A stretch of DNA of 64,000 nt. Origin: JAKAGZ01 sp963748105. GTDB taxonomy: Bacteria > Bacteroidota > Ignavibacteria > Ignavibacteriales > Ignavibacteriaceae. The first letter of the stretch is position 1; the number at the start of each line of letters is the position of its first letter. The notes below the pieces were generated by a model. It saw only the letters and a program-made list of their open reading frames with translations. It searched no databases and was not told the DNA's origin. Of this stretch, positions 53,397 through 63,286 are shown piece by piece. The DNA is taken from NCBI GenBank assembly GCA_963748105.1, contig CAVVHP010000013.1, forward strand, positions 23,375 through 87,374. Reading direction: 5' to 3'. A program made the position numbers and the translations under genes.

Positions 53397-54809
53397 TTAG
53401 CAATAGACCAAACCATTCATTATTTGGCCTGTTTGGCTGTTTACGTTTACCAAAAACCCATTAACCATTATGTATTTTGTCGATCCGTTCTTCCTGAAAA
53501 CCAAATTTGCGGGTTTTTCAAGCCAGTTTTTATTTGTAATTTTCTCCCCGCTTTTAATAATATTGATTGGCAATTCAGAAAATTCTAAGTCTACGTTTTT
53601 TTTAACAACTACATTAGTATAGCCATTTTTGTATAGTGAAAAAAAATCGATTTTTTTTATCTCTTCCAGGGAATTAAATTTTTTAGGAAAAGTTTTTCCG
53701 TATTCTACGGTCATCCCCTTGAAATCATGGTCCTCATAACCATAAAAAACTGAAAGATCACCAATATCTTCAATTTCAGATTTTATATAAAATGATCTTG
53801 AATTTTTGATATTGATTTCTTCCAGTTTTAGTCCAATATCTACTAAAACTCTTTTACCACTCTTAACCAGTGATAAGTTCCTGATAATTATATCTTTCAG
53901 TATTTCTTCGTTAAATGGAATTTTTTCATACGTCTCAATTTTTTCATTTTTCCAGCATTTAGATGCAATACTGTAAAGTGCGGTTAAAATTGTTATGAAA
54001 TTAATTTTTCTGACAAACATTTTTTCGGGATCATGTTTCCATCCACCGGATTCTATTAAGATTGTGGAAGTTCCTGCTTTCTGAAAATTATCACCAAAGG
54101 CCCTGGGCTCAAACTCATCTGAATACTTTGCAATATGCCCGGGAATAAATGTTGAAATTTCTTTGTATAATTTTGCTATTAATAGCGCAGCCTTTTTTCC
54201 TCCCGGAGTCATTTTTCGGCTTTCATTTGCAGGAGGTGCGAGGAATGATATTGTAGCTGGTTTAAAACTTTTTCCTGCAGAATATGCTGTGCTTTGATCG
54301 TGAAGATTAAATCCGAAATGAGGACTAATTTTTGTAAAAATCTTTTGTAATAATTTCCCTTCTTTGGATTCAAGTTTTGAAGCATCCCTGTTAATATCAA
54401 TTCCTAAACTATTCCTTCTCTGGAAATATTCGGCGCCATCCGGATTTACCATCGGCATAAAATATATAGTAAGCTTTTTCAGTAATTCTGTCTTTACTTT
54501 TTCAAAATTATTACCCGATGAGAAAAAGTTGAAGATATCGAAAATGGCCATTGTTGCTGTAGATTCATTACCATGCATCTGGGACCATAAAAAAACTTTT
54601 GTTTTTCCAGTGCCGGCTGATATTAAATAAATATTTCTTCCTTCTGTAGAATTACCTGCTTTAGTTACGGTAAATATATCTTTATTTTTTAAGTTATTAA
54701 TGAGTGGGAGAATTTCGGAATGTTTAAACCTTCTGTTCAGCAGTGTGGCTTCAACAAAATTTTCGTAATTGTAATAGAGCTGGTCAGCTAATTCCGTTTC
54801 TGAAATCAT
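53397..54809 (-). CDS. M14-family zinc carboxypeptidase
   Basis: A 470-residue protein whose first 270 residues are a carboxypeptidase A-type domain. The zinc ligands are in SQMHGNESTATM (H and E) and GFNLHDQSTAYS (H); the substrate arginine is in SLGIDINRDASK; the catalytic glutamate is in TILIESGGWKHDP. The C-terminal 200 residues are an additional domain with beta structure that I do not recognise. No signal peptide is visible, so it seems intracellular or exported by an unseen route. It lies alone, divergent from the redoxin gene. Confidence 0.87.
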   Translation of the reverse strand: MISETELADQLYYNYENFVEATLLNRRFKHSEILPLINNLKNKDIFTVTKAGNSTEGRNIYLISAGTGKTKVFLWSQMHGNESTATMAIFDIFNFFSSGNNFEKVKTELLKKLTIYFMPMVNPDGAEYFQRRNSLGIDINRDASKLESKEGKLLQKIFTKISPHFGFNLHDQSTAYSAGKSFKPATISFLAPPANESRKMTPGGKKAALLIAKLYKEISTFIPGHIAKYSDEFEPRAFGDNFQKAGTSTILIESGGWKHDPEKMFVRKINFITILTALYSIASKCWKNEKIETYEKIPFNEEILKDIIIRNLSLVKSGKRVLVDIGLKLEEINIKNSRSFYIKSEIEDIGDLSVFYGYEDHDFKGMTVEYGKTFPKKFNSLEEIKKIDFFSLYKNGYTNVVVKKNVDLEFSELPINIIKSGEKITNKNWLEKPANLVFRKNGSTKYIMVNGFLVNVNSQTGQIMNGLVYC

Positions 54810-54898
54810 TTAATTTCCAAAAACTTTTTCTTATTGGATTGCAATTTAGGTATATCTTTTTTTATTTACTAAAGAATCAAAAATAGGTGATGAATACT

Positions 54899-55444
54899 AT
54901 GGCTACAAAAAATTTACAGATTGGTTCTGCTTTGCCATCCTTTAATCTTCCGGGAACTGCTGATAAATTTTACAGCTCCGAAGATTTTAGGGAAAAGAAA
55001 GTTCTTGTTATCATTTTCAGTTGTAATCATTGCCCTTATGTGCAGGCCTATGAAGATCGGATAAAAAAAATTCAATCGGATTATTCCGGGCAGGGGGTAA
55101 CAGTTATTGCGATAAATTCAAATGATGACAAAAATTATCCGGATGATTCTCTGGATAATATGATAAAGAGGTCAAAAGAAAGAGCATTTAATTTCCTTTA
55201 TTTACGGGATGAAAGTCAGGATGTTGCAAAAGCATTTGACGCAACCCACACACCGGAAATATTTCTTTTTAATGAAAAAAAGAAACTGGTTTATCACGGG
55301 AAAATTGACGATAACTGGAAGGAACCGGAAAAGGTGAATAATAAATATCTCAGGAATGCAATTGATGAAATGCTTGCAGGAAAAAACGTTTCTGTTCCGG
55401 AAACTTTTTCAATTGGATGCACAATTAAATGGAAAAATAATTAG
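54899..55444 (+). CDS. Redoxin-family protein (AhpC/TSA-like thioredoxin fold)
   Basis: I take the ATG at 54899 as start (MATKNLQIGS), with TAGGTG about ten bases before it; an upstream GTG and ATG overlap this SD. The 181-residue protein has the thioredoxin fold with the redox motif SCNHCPYV, a CxxC, and the cis-proline segment THTPEIFLF. The family is annotated as thioredoxin-like with unknown substrate. A later cysteine in IGCTIKWK may act in resolution. Its end overlaps the DUF2461 gene by four bases on the other strand. Confidence 0.86.
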   Translation: MATKNLQIGSALPSFNLPGTADKFYSSEDFREKKVLVIIFSCNHCPYVQAYEDRIKKIQSDYSGQGVTVIAINSNDDKNYPDDSLDNMIKRSKERAFNFLYLRDESQDVAKAFDATHTPEIFLFNEKKKLVYHGKIDDNWKEPEKVNNKYLRNAIDEMLAGKNVSVPETFSIGCTIKWKNN

Positions 55445-56169
55445 TGAGCTGCGCCCATACTTTCTTCAAAATTATGCAACAATTTTAACGGATCAGGTGA
55501 GATTGCAAAACAATATAGCGGATATAAGCTGGAAAATAATTTTATTGAGTCAGCCAGGAAATCTGGTGAAGCTACAATTTTTCTTTCTTTGGGTAAAACC
55601 TTTTCCAGCAAAATATATTTTGTTGTAGCAAATTTTTCAAAATGATTATTGATATTTAATCTTTTCTGCACTACTGAAATTTCTTTATCAAAAGTATGCA
55701 GGGCAAGCTTGTTATTAAGCGAATAATTATTGAATGCCGCAATGATTTCTTTCCCGAATTTTTTTATATTTTCATTAAAATAGAGATCATCACCGCCCGC
55801 ATTGTTTAAAAACATTCCATAGCTTATCCCGGTTTTGTCAAAATATACATAAAACTCGCTGTCCATTTTAAATCTTCCAAAATGGATTAGAAAATAATTC
55901 CGGTAAGGTGCTCCTTTTGCGAATCGCATGTCTTTATTTATGCGCATAAGAGTTTTATTAAATTTGGGTTCGGTCCGGATAGCGGGATTTAAATGATTAA
56001 AAAATTCACCTATTGATTCAACATAACTTCTGGAAGGAGCCACAAGAACTTCCTTGTAACGTTCACGGTTTTCAGAAAACCACTCTAAATTATTATTCTT
56101 TTCCAGATCAGAGAAAAACTTAAATACGTCCTTATCAAAACCATTAAATTTTCTTTTTTCATTCATCAA
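55441..56169 (-). CDS. DUF2461 domain protein
   Basis: A 242-residue protein of the DUF2461/TIGR02453 type. The opening FFSDLEKNNNLEWFSENRERYKE and the central KTLMRINKDMRFAKGAPYRN are the conserved segments of this family; the second holds the FxKGxPYR pattern. No catalytic role is known. It is encoded directly downstream of an outer-membrane barrel gene with a four-base overlap, which suggests co-translation. No membrane segment is seen. Confidence 0.86.
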   Translation of the reverse strand: MMNEKRKFNGFDKDVFKFFSDLEKNNNLEWFSENRERYKEVLVAPSRSYVESIGEFFNHLNPAIRTEPKFNKTLMRINKDMRFAKGAPYRNYFLIHFGRFKMDSEFYVYFDKTGISYGMFLNNAGGDDLYFNENIKKFGKEIIAAFNNYSLNNKLALHTFDKEISVVQKRLNINNHFEKFATTKYILLEKVLPKERKIVASPDFLADSIKLFSSLYPLYCFAISPDPLKLLHNFEESMGAAH

Positions 56170-56831
56170 AACATTTTACCAAGACTGAGAGTTATATAAA
56201 TTCCTCCAAAATTTTTGACAGATGTTCCGAAGAGACTTTGAACTCCATCATTAAATAATTGCACATAATAATAACGAATGTTAAGGCCTATCAGTCTGGA
56301 AGTATCTAACCCGAAGTTGGCACCAAACCCAACATACCCGCCAAGAGCGAAATTACTGTGGGCTTTCCCGAATGATTTGAAAAATTCTACCTGGTTTCTC
56401 TGATCATCAACGTACGGTGTAGTAAGTACAATTGAAGGACCAATTCCTGCTTCAAGAAAAGGCCTCAGAGTTTCATATAAGGTATTCTTAAATAATCGAT
56501 GTTGCAGACCAAAAGTTAGAGGAATAAGAAATATTCTGTTCTTTTTCCCTACCGTATATGTTTGATACGTATAAGGATCAATTCTTGTAAATTCACTGGG
56601 CTCTTTTGCTTCGCTTAATGAAAATGTTGTAACAAAAGTTATGTCCTCAGTAATTGATCTCCTGTAAAAACTTCCAAATCCCACACCGCCTTCTGTAAAA
56701 ACAATATCAACCCCAATTGAATTAGAGGGAAATTTTATTAAGGGTTTGGGCGGGGCAATTTTTCCAATTTCCTGCGCATTTACATTTATACCCGTAATTA
56801 GTAATATTGCCAGTAGAGATAAGGTTTTCAT
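56166..56831 (-). CDS. Outer-membrane beta-barrel protein, porin-like
   Basis: A 221-residue protein with a signal peptide (TLSLLAILLITGINVNA) and eight or so amphipathic strands, ending LSLGKMF. The size corresponds to the small eight-stranded OmpW/OmpA-type barrels of Bacteroidota. Function unknown. It overlaps the DUF2461 gene by four bases, so the two form a small operon. Confidence 0.78.
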   Translation of the reverse strand: MKTLSLLAILLITGINVNAQEIGKIAPPKPLIKFPSNSIGVDIVFTEGGVGFGSFYRRSITEDITFVTTFSLSEAKEPSEFTRIDPYTYQTYTVGKKNRIFLIPLTFGLQHRLFKNTLYETLRPFLEAGIGPSIVLTTPYVDDQRNQVEFFKSFGKAHSNFALGGYVGFGANFGLDTSRLIGLNIRYYYVQLFNDGVQSLFGTSVKNFGGIYITLSLGKMF

Positions 56832-56900
56832 ATGACACCGAAATTTTTATACAAAAATAAGCATCCATATAACAATATCAACATAGAAAATCGGAATTAA

Positions 56901-57503
56901 ATGCCTTCAGAAATTGACCTTCCTGTTTATTGGGACAAAAAGTACCAGAGAAATGAAGCAAACTGGGATCTTAAAAGCGCCAACCATGTTTTTGAAGAAT
57001 TAATGGAAAAAGAAGATATTTTGCGGCCTGGCAAGTTATTAATTCCCGGGTGTGGAAATGGGTTTGATGCAATTGCAGCGGCAAAAAGAGGTTTTGAAGT
57101 TACAGCAATTGATTTTTCAGTTGAGGCTATAAATTTTGGCAAAAATCTTGCAGAAAAAGAAAATGTAAATGTTAATTTTTTAACAGAGGATTTTTTCAAA
57201 CTCGATGAGAAATTTGAAAATTATTTCGATTCCATTTATGAATACACTACCTATTGTGCTATAAACCCTGAAAGGCGTGATGAATTTGCCAGGAAAATTT
57301 CTACTTTATTAAAACCGGATGGAAAATATCTTACAATTCTTTTCCCTGTAGAAGACCGGGCAGGCGGACCACCTTTTGGGATTAATCCTGTTGAAGCGCA
57401 CAAAATATTTTCTAAGTATCTTAAATTGTCCTTTTTTACAAAGGAAGTTAACTCAATTAAACCCCGTAAAAACAGGGAAGTCATTCAACTTTATATAAAA
57501 TAA
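56901..57503 (+). CDS. SAM-dependent methyltransferase, TPMT-like
   Basis: A 200-residue class I methyltransferase. The opening LPVYWDKKYQRNEANWDL is the W-x-x-x-Y-x-x-x-x-x-W start of the thiopurine methyltransferase group; motif I is LIPGCGNGFDAIAAAKRG (about residues 47-64), and DFSVEAI follows. The segment EYTTYCAINPERR resembles the substrate side of the family. It methylates a small thiol, selenol or other acceptor; the substrate is unknown. The CYTH gene starts three bases after the stop. Confidence 0.88.
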   Translation: MPSEIDLPVYWDKKYQRNEANWDLKSANHVFEELMEKEDILRPGKLLIPGCGNGFDAIAAAKRGFEVTAIDFSVEAINFGKNLAEKENVNVNFLTEDFFKLDEKFENYFDSIYEYTTYCAINPERRDEFARKISTLLKPDGKYLTILFPVEDRAGGPPFGINPVEAHKIFSKYLKLSFFTKEVNSIKPRKNREVIQLYIK

Positions 57504-57506
57504 ATT

Positions 57507-58031
57507 ATGCCGTCAAATCTCGAACTGAAGATAAAAGTAAAATCTTATGATAGTATTAAGAAAACGCTTAAGAAAATTAATGCCGAATACGTAGGTGTGC
57601 TAAATCAAAAAGATATTTATTATAAATGTAAAACGGGATTGCTGAAATTAAGAATAGAAAATAGCAGCCAAACTTTGATAAAATATAACAGGGCTGAAAA
57701 TTCGAAAGATGATCGTTATTCTGAATACTACCTGATTAAAATTTCTGAAGGGGAATCTGAAAAAGTATTTTCTGAAATATTTGAGATTGAAACTGTCGTT
57801 GAAAAGAAGAGGCTGCTCTATCTATATAAAAACACACGTATTCATCTTGATGCAATAAAAAAACTCGGGTATTATCTTGAGCTTGAAACTTTGGTCCTGA
57901 ATGGGAAAAGGGATGCCAAAAAACGATTCGACGAAATGGTGAAAATTTTGGGCCTTGATTTAACTAAGCAAATCAGGAAATCTAACAGGGACCTGATGTT
58001 AGGAAAGAAAAATGATACTAACCAAAAGTAA
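57507..58031 (+). CDS. CYTH-domain protein (class IV adenylate cyclase / thiamine-triphosphatase-like)
   Basis: A 174-residue single-domain CYTH protein. The N-terminal NLELKIKVKSYDS carries the charged E-x-K-x-K variant of the family motif; KTGLLKLRIENSSQTLIKYNR forms the next basic strands that bind triphosphate; and the acidic residues for metal come in the second half. CYTH proteins act on triphosphates: cAMP synthesis, inorganic triphosphate or thiamine triphosphate. Which one applies cannot be decided. It ends 20 bases inside the AddB-like gene, so translation is coupled. Confidence 0.85.
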   Translation: MPSNLELKIKVKSYDSIKKTLKKINAEYVGVLNQKDIYYKCKTGLLKLRIENSSQTLIKYNRAENSKDDRYSEYYLIKISEGESEKVFSEIFEIETVVEKKRLLYLYKNTRIHLDAIKKLGYYLELETLVLNGKRDAKKRFDEMVKILGLDLTKQIRKSNRDLMLGKKNDTNQK

Positions 58032-61000
58032 AATAAAGAAGTTTGATGTTGACTTTGAAATTGGTCGGAGAATTAAATCGAACTGTCTTAACCACCTTTT
58101 AATAATTGTTCCTACCAACAGGAAAATCAGGGATCTAAAAAAAGAAATTATTACAGACTCTCCGAAAAATGCTACCGGCAAAATAAACCTGGAAACTCTC
58201 AGTACAATATCTACTAAACTTTTATTCAATGATTCTGAAATCAAGGGAACAATTTTGAGTGACGCTGCTGCTACAGTTTTATTAAAGCAGAGTTTCCAGG
58301 AAATCAAAGCGAAGTATTTCTCAAATTATAAAGATGAAATTCCATCTGGCACGCTTGAAAGAATTAAAAATGTAATTTCTGAATATAAAAAAAACGGCAT
58401 AACTGCCACTGATCTGAGGCAGGAGTCTAAAAATCTATCAGGTTCTGAAAAATTAAAAGCTGAAGATATTGCTGATATTTACGAAAAATACCAGGTTAAT
58501 TGTGACGAACTTAATGTTAAAGAAATTGGTGATGTTTATAATCAGCTTAACAGGTTAGATAAAACTGGGTTTGAGAAAAGATTTCTGAATTTTTTCCCTG
58601 ATGTTAATACAATAATTATCCAGGGATTCGATGAATTTACCATGCCGGAAATAGAAATAATCAATTCTGCTTCTGAGTTGTCAGGTTCTGAACTTTTTCT
58701 TTCCTTCGATTATTCTTCAGCCAACAGTCAATTGTTTAAGCACCTTGACAGATGTTATGGCAAACTGAAAGCAAAAGGTTTTTATCCAATTGAAGATTCT
58801 TCAAAATCATTGCATAACAAATTTCAATCGGCAATAAGAAATGATCTTTTTAATGGAAGAAAACCCGGCAAAATAAAAGACTTCAAAAACGATATAGTTA
58901 AAATTACTATTCTGGGAAGAGGAAAGGAAATAGAAGTAATCGCGAAAGAAATAAAAGATTTAATATCAGAGAAGAAAATTGACCCAAATAAAATTTGTGT
59001 TGCTTTCAATTTAATTCAAAAATATTCACCATCAATCCGGGATATTTTTTTAGTTTATAATATCCCAATAAATCTAACTGATCGTTATGCCTTAAATGCT
59101 TCTCCTCCGGTAATCGCTATAATAAATTTACTCGAAGTTTTAGAAAATGATTTCTATTATAAAAATATTCTTCGTGCTTTGAGCGGCGGATTTCTTGATA
59201 TTGTGGGAATTAACCAGTCTAATCTGCTCAGGGTTTCCGTAGAACTTAAAATAATATCCGGATATAATAACTGGAAAAGTTCAATAGAAGATTCACTTAC
59301 TCAAATTTCTGATGATGACGACGATGAGTTTGCTAATCTTTCTTTTGATAAAGAAGAATACCAGAAAGCATTAAATGATATTGAATTGATTCACGAACTT
59401 GTCAGCCCGTTTGACAAAAAAATGAGATTAGAAGAATTCCTGGAAAAATTTACAAGTCTTATTTACAAATTAAATATTCCCCTAAAACTTGTAGAAAGCG
59501 GCGGCAAAGTTGAAGAAAATGTTAAGGCACTAACCACTACTATCGAAACGGTAACTGAACTGCTGGAGCTATTTAAATTAGAATATAATGAAAGCGATAA
59601 ATTCCCGTTAAAATTTTATCTCAACAATATTCGTACAGCGGTAAATTCAAGTAGATACAACATAAAAGAAAGGCAGGGGTATGGTGTACAGATTACAACA
59701 CTTAGCGAAATAAGAGGACTAAAATTTGACTATTTATTTATAGCCGGATTGTGTGATGGAGATTTGCCGACAAGATATACACCAGAGATTTTCTTTTCGC
59801 CCTCTTTCATAAAAAATGAACAAAAACACCAGGCAGAGGAAAGGTACCGTTTTTACCAGGCTCTTTGCCTTTGGGAAAAAGGCCTCTATTTCACAAATCC
59901 CTCTCATGATGAAAAGAAAGAACTCGTGGAATCGAATTTCCTTACGGAGTTTCTGAATATTTTTGAGGTAACAGAAAAATTCGAAAAGGATTTTGAAAGC
60001 ACTGTGTATTCAAAAGAAGAATTACTTGAAATTACCGGCAGGGTAGGGACTAAAAAAATTAAGCAGGAAGTTTCCTTTGAAGAGCTAAAAATTAATCCGG
60101 AGGAAATTGAAAAAGCTCTGAGTATTGATGGGCAAAGATTAACCGAACCATTCGGTGATTCTGAATTTACAGGCCGGGTCTTTAATAATCTTTCTGGAGA
60201 GGGGAAATCTTATCTGGGAAATTTCCGTGAAAAGCAATTTTCAATAACTCAACTAGAAACCTACGCAAAATGTCCATATAAATATTTTGCGGAGCGTGTA
60301 TTGAAATTAAAACCAATCGAAGAGCCAACCGAGGAAATTGAAGCCCTGGAAATGGGTACTCTTTTGCATAATATTCTCTTTGAATTTTATACTAAAATAA
60401 ACGAGAAAGGAATACGTTTACAAAATTGCAGTAATACAGAATTTAAATCGGCAAACAACCTGATTTTTAAAATTGCTGAAGACAAAATTGAAAAAGCAAA
60501 TTTCCATTCCCCGGTTTCATTCTTTGAAAAAGAAAAAGTACTTGGAATAAATGGTAAAAAACAAAATTCTATTCTGTACAAATTTCTTGAGGCTGAGCGA
60601 AATAATCCTGATGGATTTACGCCTGCATATTTTGAGGAAGGGTTCGGAAGAATTTCATCTGATGGTGAAGGGAAAAATTTGCCCCCTGATTTTACTGTAG
60701 AAAATATCAACATACGGGGTAAAATTGATCGCATTGATATTGATGAAGCGAAAGAACACTTTAAAGTAATCGATTATAAATTAAGCGGAAAAACTCCATC
60801 TGCGTCTGATCTTAATTCAGGAATTTCTTTGCAGCTTCCGCTTTATATGTTTGCTGCCAAACACCTGATAAAAGCTCAACTTAAAAAGGATTTTCTGCCG
60901 GCCGAGGCGGATATTTACTCATTAAAGTTTTCGGATGATAAATTTGGACCCGGCAAAATCAGCAATATAGATACCCGCAAAAGAAATATCGGCGAAGAAG

Positions 61001-61173
61001 AATACATCAATGCAAATAATGAACTGATAAAAATCTGTATCGAATCAATAAAAAAATATGTAAACTCTATTGTGGAAGGCAAATTTAATTTGACGACATT
61101 AAATGACCGTGATAACAAGGTTTGTAATTATTGTAACTTTAAATCAATTTGCAGAATACAGGAAGTAAATTAA
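58012..61173 (+). CDS. AddB-like helicase/nuclease subunit (PD-(D/E)XK nuclease)
   Basis: A 1053-residue protein. The N-terminal two thirds have an UvrD-type fold without a good Walker A motif (the P-loop region reads IIVPTNRKIRDL), as in AddB. The nuclease domain is at about 740-1050: its active site includes the DRIDIDEAKE and VIDYKLSG (D921, K923) segments and the later QLPLYMFA. Four cysteines that can hold an iron-sulfur cluster are C754, C1038, C1041 and C1047, with the C-x2-C-x5-C end known from AddB. The protein processes double-strand breaks with AddA. No AddA gene lies beside it here, which is unusual; the neighbours are a CYTH gene and an M1 peptidase gene. Confidence 0.85.
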   Translation: MILTKSKIKKFDVDFEIGRRIKSNCLNHLLIIVPTNRKIRDLKKEIITDSPKNATGKINLETLSTISTKLLFNDSEIKGTILSDAAATVLLKQSFQEIKAKYFSNYKDEIPSGTLERIKNVISEYKKNGITATDLRQESKNLSGSEKLKAEDIADIYEKYQVNCDELNVKEIGDVYNQLNRLDKTGFEKRFLNFFPDVNTIIIQGFDEFTMPEIEIINSASELSGSELFLSFDYSSANSQLFKHLDRCYGKLKAKGFYPIEDSSKSLHNKFQSAIRNDLFNGRKPGKIKDFKNDIVKITILGRGKEIEVIAKEIKDLISEKKIDPNKICVAFNLIQKYSPSIRDIFLVYNIPINLTDRYALNASPPVIAIINLLEVLENDFYYKNILRALSGGFLDIVGINQSNLLRVSVELKIISGYNNWKSSIEDSLTQISDDDDDEFANLSFDKEEYQKALNDIELIHELVSPFDKKMRLEEFLEKFTSLIYKLNIPLKLVESGGKVEENVKALTTTIETVTELLELFKLEYNESDKFPLKFYLNNIRTAVNSSRYNIKERQGYGVQITTLSEIRGLKFDYLFIAGLCDGDLPTRYTPEIFFSPSFIKNEQKHQAEERYRFYQALCLWEKGLYFTNPSHDEKKELVESNFLTEFLNIFEVTEKFEKDFESTVYSKEELLEITGRVGTKKIKQEVSFEELKINPEEIEKALSIDGQRLTEPFGDSEFTGRVFNNLSGEGKSYLGNFREKQFSITQLETYAKCPYKYFAERVLKLKPIEEPTEEIEALEMGTLLHNILFEFYTKINEKGIRLQNCSNTEFKSANNLIFKIAEDKIEKANFHSPVSFFEKEKVLGINGKKQNSILYKFLEAERNNPDGFTPAYFEEGFGRISSDGEGKNLPPDFTVENINIRGKIDRIDIDEAKEHFKVIDYKLSGKTPSASDLNSGISLQLPLYMFAAKHLIKAQLKKDFLPAEADIYSLKFSDDKFGPGKISNIDTRKRNIGEEEYINANNELIKICIESIKKYVNSIVEGKFNLTTLNDRDNKVCNYCNFKSICRIQEVN

Positions 61174-61174
61174 A

Positions 61175-63148
61175 ATGAAAAATATTCCTGTTATTGTGAT
61201 GTTTGTTTCTCTGCCATTTTTATTTCTCCATTCACAGGAGTTTGATAAGGACCTGGTTTATTCTGAAAAAGCTCATTTTGAAAATTTAACCAAAATCACT
61301 AAAGTCACATACCCCGGCGATTCCACAATAGACGCAACGTATTATAAATTAAATCTGTTAATTAATTATGATGCAAGAAATATTGACGGAATAGTTACGG
61401 TTTCATTTAAAAGTAAATCTGCAAATCTCACTTCATTTTACGTGGATTTGCAAAATTCACTGCTTGTCGATTCAGTAAAAATGAACGGAAACAGGCTTTC
61501 TTTTTCCAGGCCTCCTTCTAAAGCACGAGTTTTAATAAACCTTCCATCGGCAATGAGCATAAACCAGGAAGCGAATGTGGATATTTATTACAAAGGAAAT
61601 CCTGCATCGTCTGGTTTTGGTAGTTTTACGTTTAGTACCGATGGTAATGGCGGTAAAACTATTTATACCTTAAGTGAGCCCTACGGGGCAAGTGATTGGT
61701 GGCCGTGTAAAGATACTCCTGCCGATAAGGTTGATTCTTCCGATGTCTGGATAACAATCGAAAACGGATTAACAGCGGTTTCAAATGGTACATTGCAGGA
61801 TGTGGTAGATAACGGGAACGGAACACACACATTTAAATGGAAAAACAGCTATCCGATTGCACAGTATCTCATTTCTATGGCTATAGCAAATTACAGAACA
61901 TACAACACATTTTATAAGTATGATGCAACAAACTCAATGTTGATTTCAAATTATATCTGGCAGGATAGTTATAATCAGAATACAACCAATTTGCTTGATA
62001 AGGTTGCAAATATGATTAGTATTTTTGCTGACCGATTTGGTCCATATCCATTTCTGAAAGAAAAGTATGGCAATGCTCAATTTGGTTGGTCAGGTGGAAT
62101 GGAACATCAGACCATTACTTCTGTTGGAAGGTTTACAGAAGATTTGTTGGTTCACGAACTGGCACATCAGTGGTTTGGAGATAAAGTTACGTGCAAAACC
62201 TGGAATGATATCTGGCTTAATGAAGGATTTGCTACTTATGCGGAAGCACTTTACTATGAAGGTGCTTACGGCACACAATCTTATAATGATGTTATTAATT
62301 CTGAAATGTCTGATGCTAAAACAGACTCACTAAATTCTGTGTTTGTCCCGGATATCAGCTCAGTTGGTAGAATTTTCAGTTATGCAACTACATATGCTAA
62401 AGGCGGCGTGGTTCTTCATATGCTGCGTGGTGTTGTTGGTGATTCTACATTTTTTAAGATTTTAAAAACCTACAACAATGATCCGCGGTATGCTTATAAT
62501 TCAGCGTCCACTTCAGATTTTAAAGCAATTGCAGATAGTATCTCCGGGTTGGATTTAGGTTATTTCTTTTATGAATGGATATATGGCGTGGATTATCCGC
62601 ACTACAGATATAGCTGGAATTATATAAATACAGGCGGAGGAATTTATCAGGTTAATATTGGGATCAAGCAGCAACAGAGAAGCAATCCACAATATTTTAC
62701 AATGCCCGTTCAATTGAAAATTACTACTAATTTGGGAGATACTGCCGTAACAGTTTTCAATAATAAAACGGATCAGGAATTTAATATCCTGGTAATGGGA
62801 GAGCCATCACAATTAATATTTGATCCGGATAATTTTATCCTGAAGGATTTGACCTTTACAGAAATTCCAAAGCAAATAATCCCCGGCCGGTATCAGCTGG
62901 AACAAAATTATCCTAATCCATTTAACCCGGTTACAACAATACGTTATTATATTCCGCACATTACAAAAGTGAAGCTTACTGTTTCGGATGAACTCGGCAG
63001 ACTGGTTAAAACCCTGGTTGATAAAGAACAAACTTTTGGCAAATATATTGTCCCTTTCGATGGCAGCGGCCTGGCAAGTGGCATTTATTACTATACTTTA
63101 AGCGCGGATAATTTTTCGAAAACGAAAAAAATGGTATTGATAAAATGA
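61175..63148 (+). CDS. Secreted M1 metallopeptidase with T9SS sorting domain
   Basis: A 657-residue protein with a signal peptide (PVIVMFVSLPFLFLHSQ). The M1 catalytic domain has HELAH (H327, E328, H331) and the third zinc ligand E350 in WLNEGFATY, the exact spacing of the family. The exopeptidase motif GxMEN is GGMEH here (residues 307-311), so its last position is changed. The last 85 residues (QNYPNPFNPVTTIRYYIP) and the SGIYYYTLSAD segment form a type A sorting domain for type IX secretion. It is thus exported to the surface. It starts one base after the AddB-like stop; this coupling looks accidental. No T9SS machinery gene is in the window. Confidence 0.93.
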   Translation: MKNIPVIVMFVSLPFLFLHSQEFDKDLVYSEKAHFENLTKITKVTYPGDSTIDATYYKLNLLINYDARNIDGIVTVSFKSKSANLTSFYVDLQNSLLVDSVKMNGNRLSFSRPPSKARVLINLPSAMSINQEANVDIYYKGNPASSGFGSFTFSTDGNGGKTIYTLSEPYGASDWWPCKDTPADKVDSSDVWITIENGLTAVSNGTLQDVVDNGNGTHTFKWKNSYPIAQYLISMAIANYRTYNTFYKYDATNSMLISNYIWQDSYNQNTTNLLDKVANMISIFADRFGPYPFLKEKYGNAQFGWSGGMEHQTITSVGRFTEDLLVHELAHQWFGDKVTCKTWNDIWLNEGFATYAEALYYEGAYGTQSYNDVINSEMSDAKTDSLNSVFVPDISSVGRIFSYATTYAKGGVVLHMLRGVVGDSTFFKILKTYNNDPRYAYNSASTSDFKAIADSISGLDLGYFFYEWIYGVDYPHYRYSWNYINTGGGIYQVNIGIKQQQRSNPQYFTMPVQLKITTNLGDTAVTVFNNKTDQEFNILVMGEPSQLIFDPDNFILKDLTFTEIPKQIIPGRYQLEQNYPNPFNPVTTIRYYIPHITKVKLTVSDELGRLVKTLVDKEQTFGKYIVPFDGSGLASGIYYYTLSADNFSKTKKMVLIK

Positions 63149-63286
63149 GGCTATCTTTATAAAATTGTATCTGTTATTAACAGGAATCCACATATTTATT
63201 ATATCTCTATTTTTGCGAGCCTTTTCAATAAAATTTCTCTAATTTTGCTTAAAACAAGAAGAGTATTTCCATTATAGGAGGCATTT

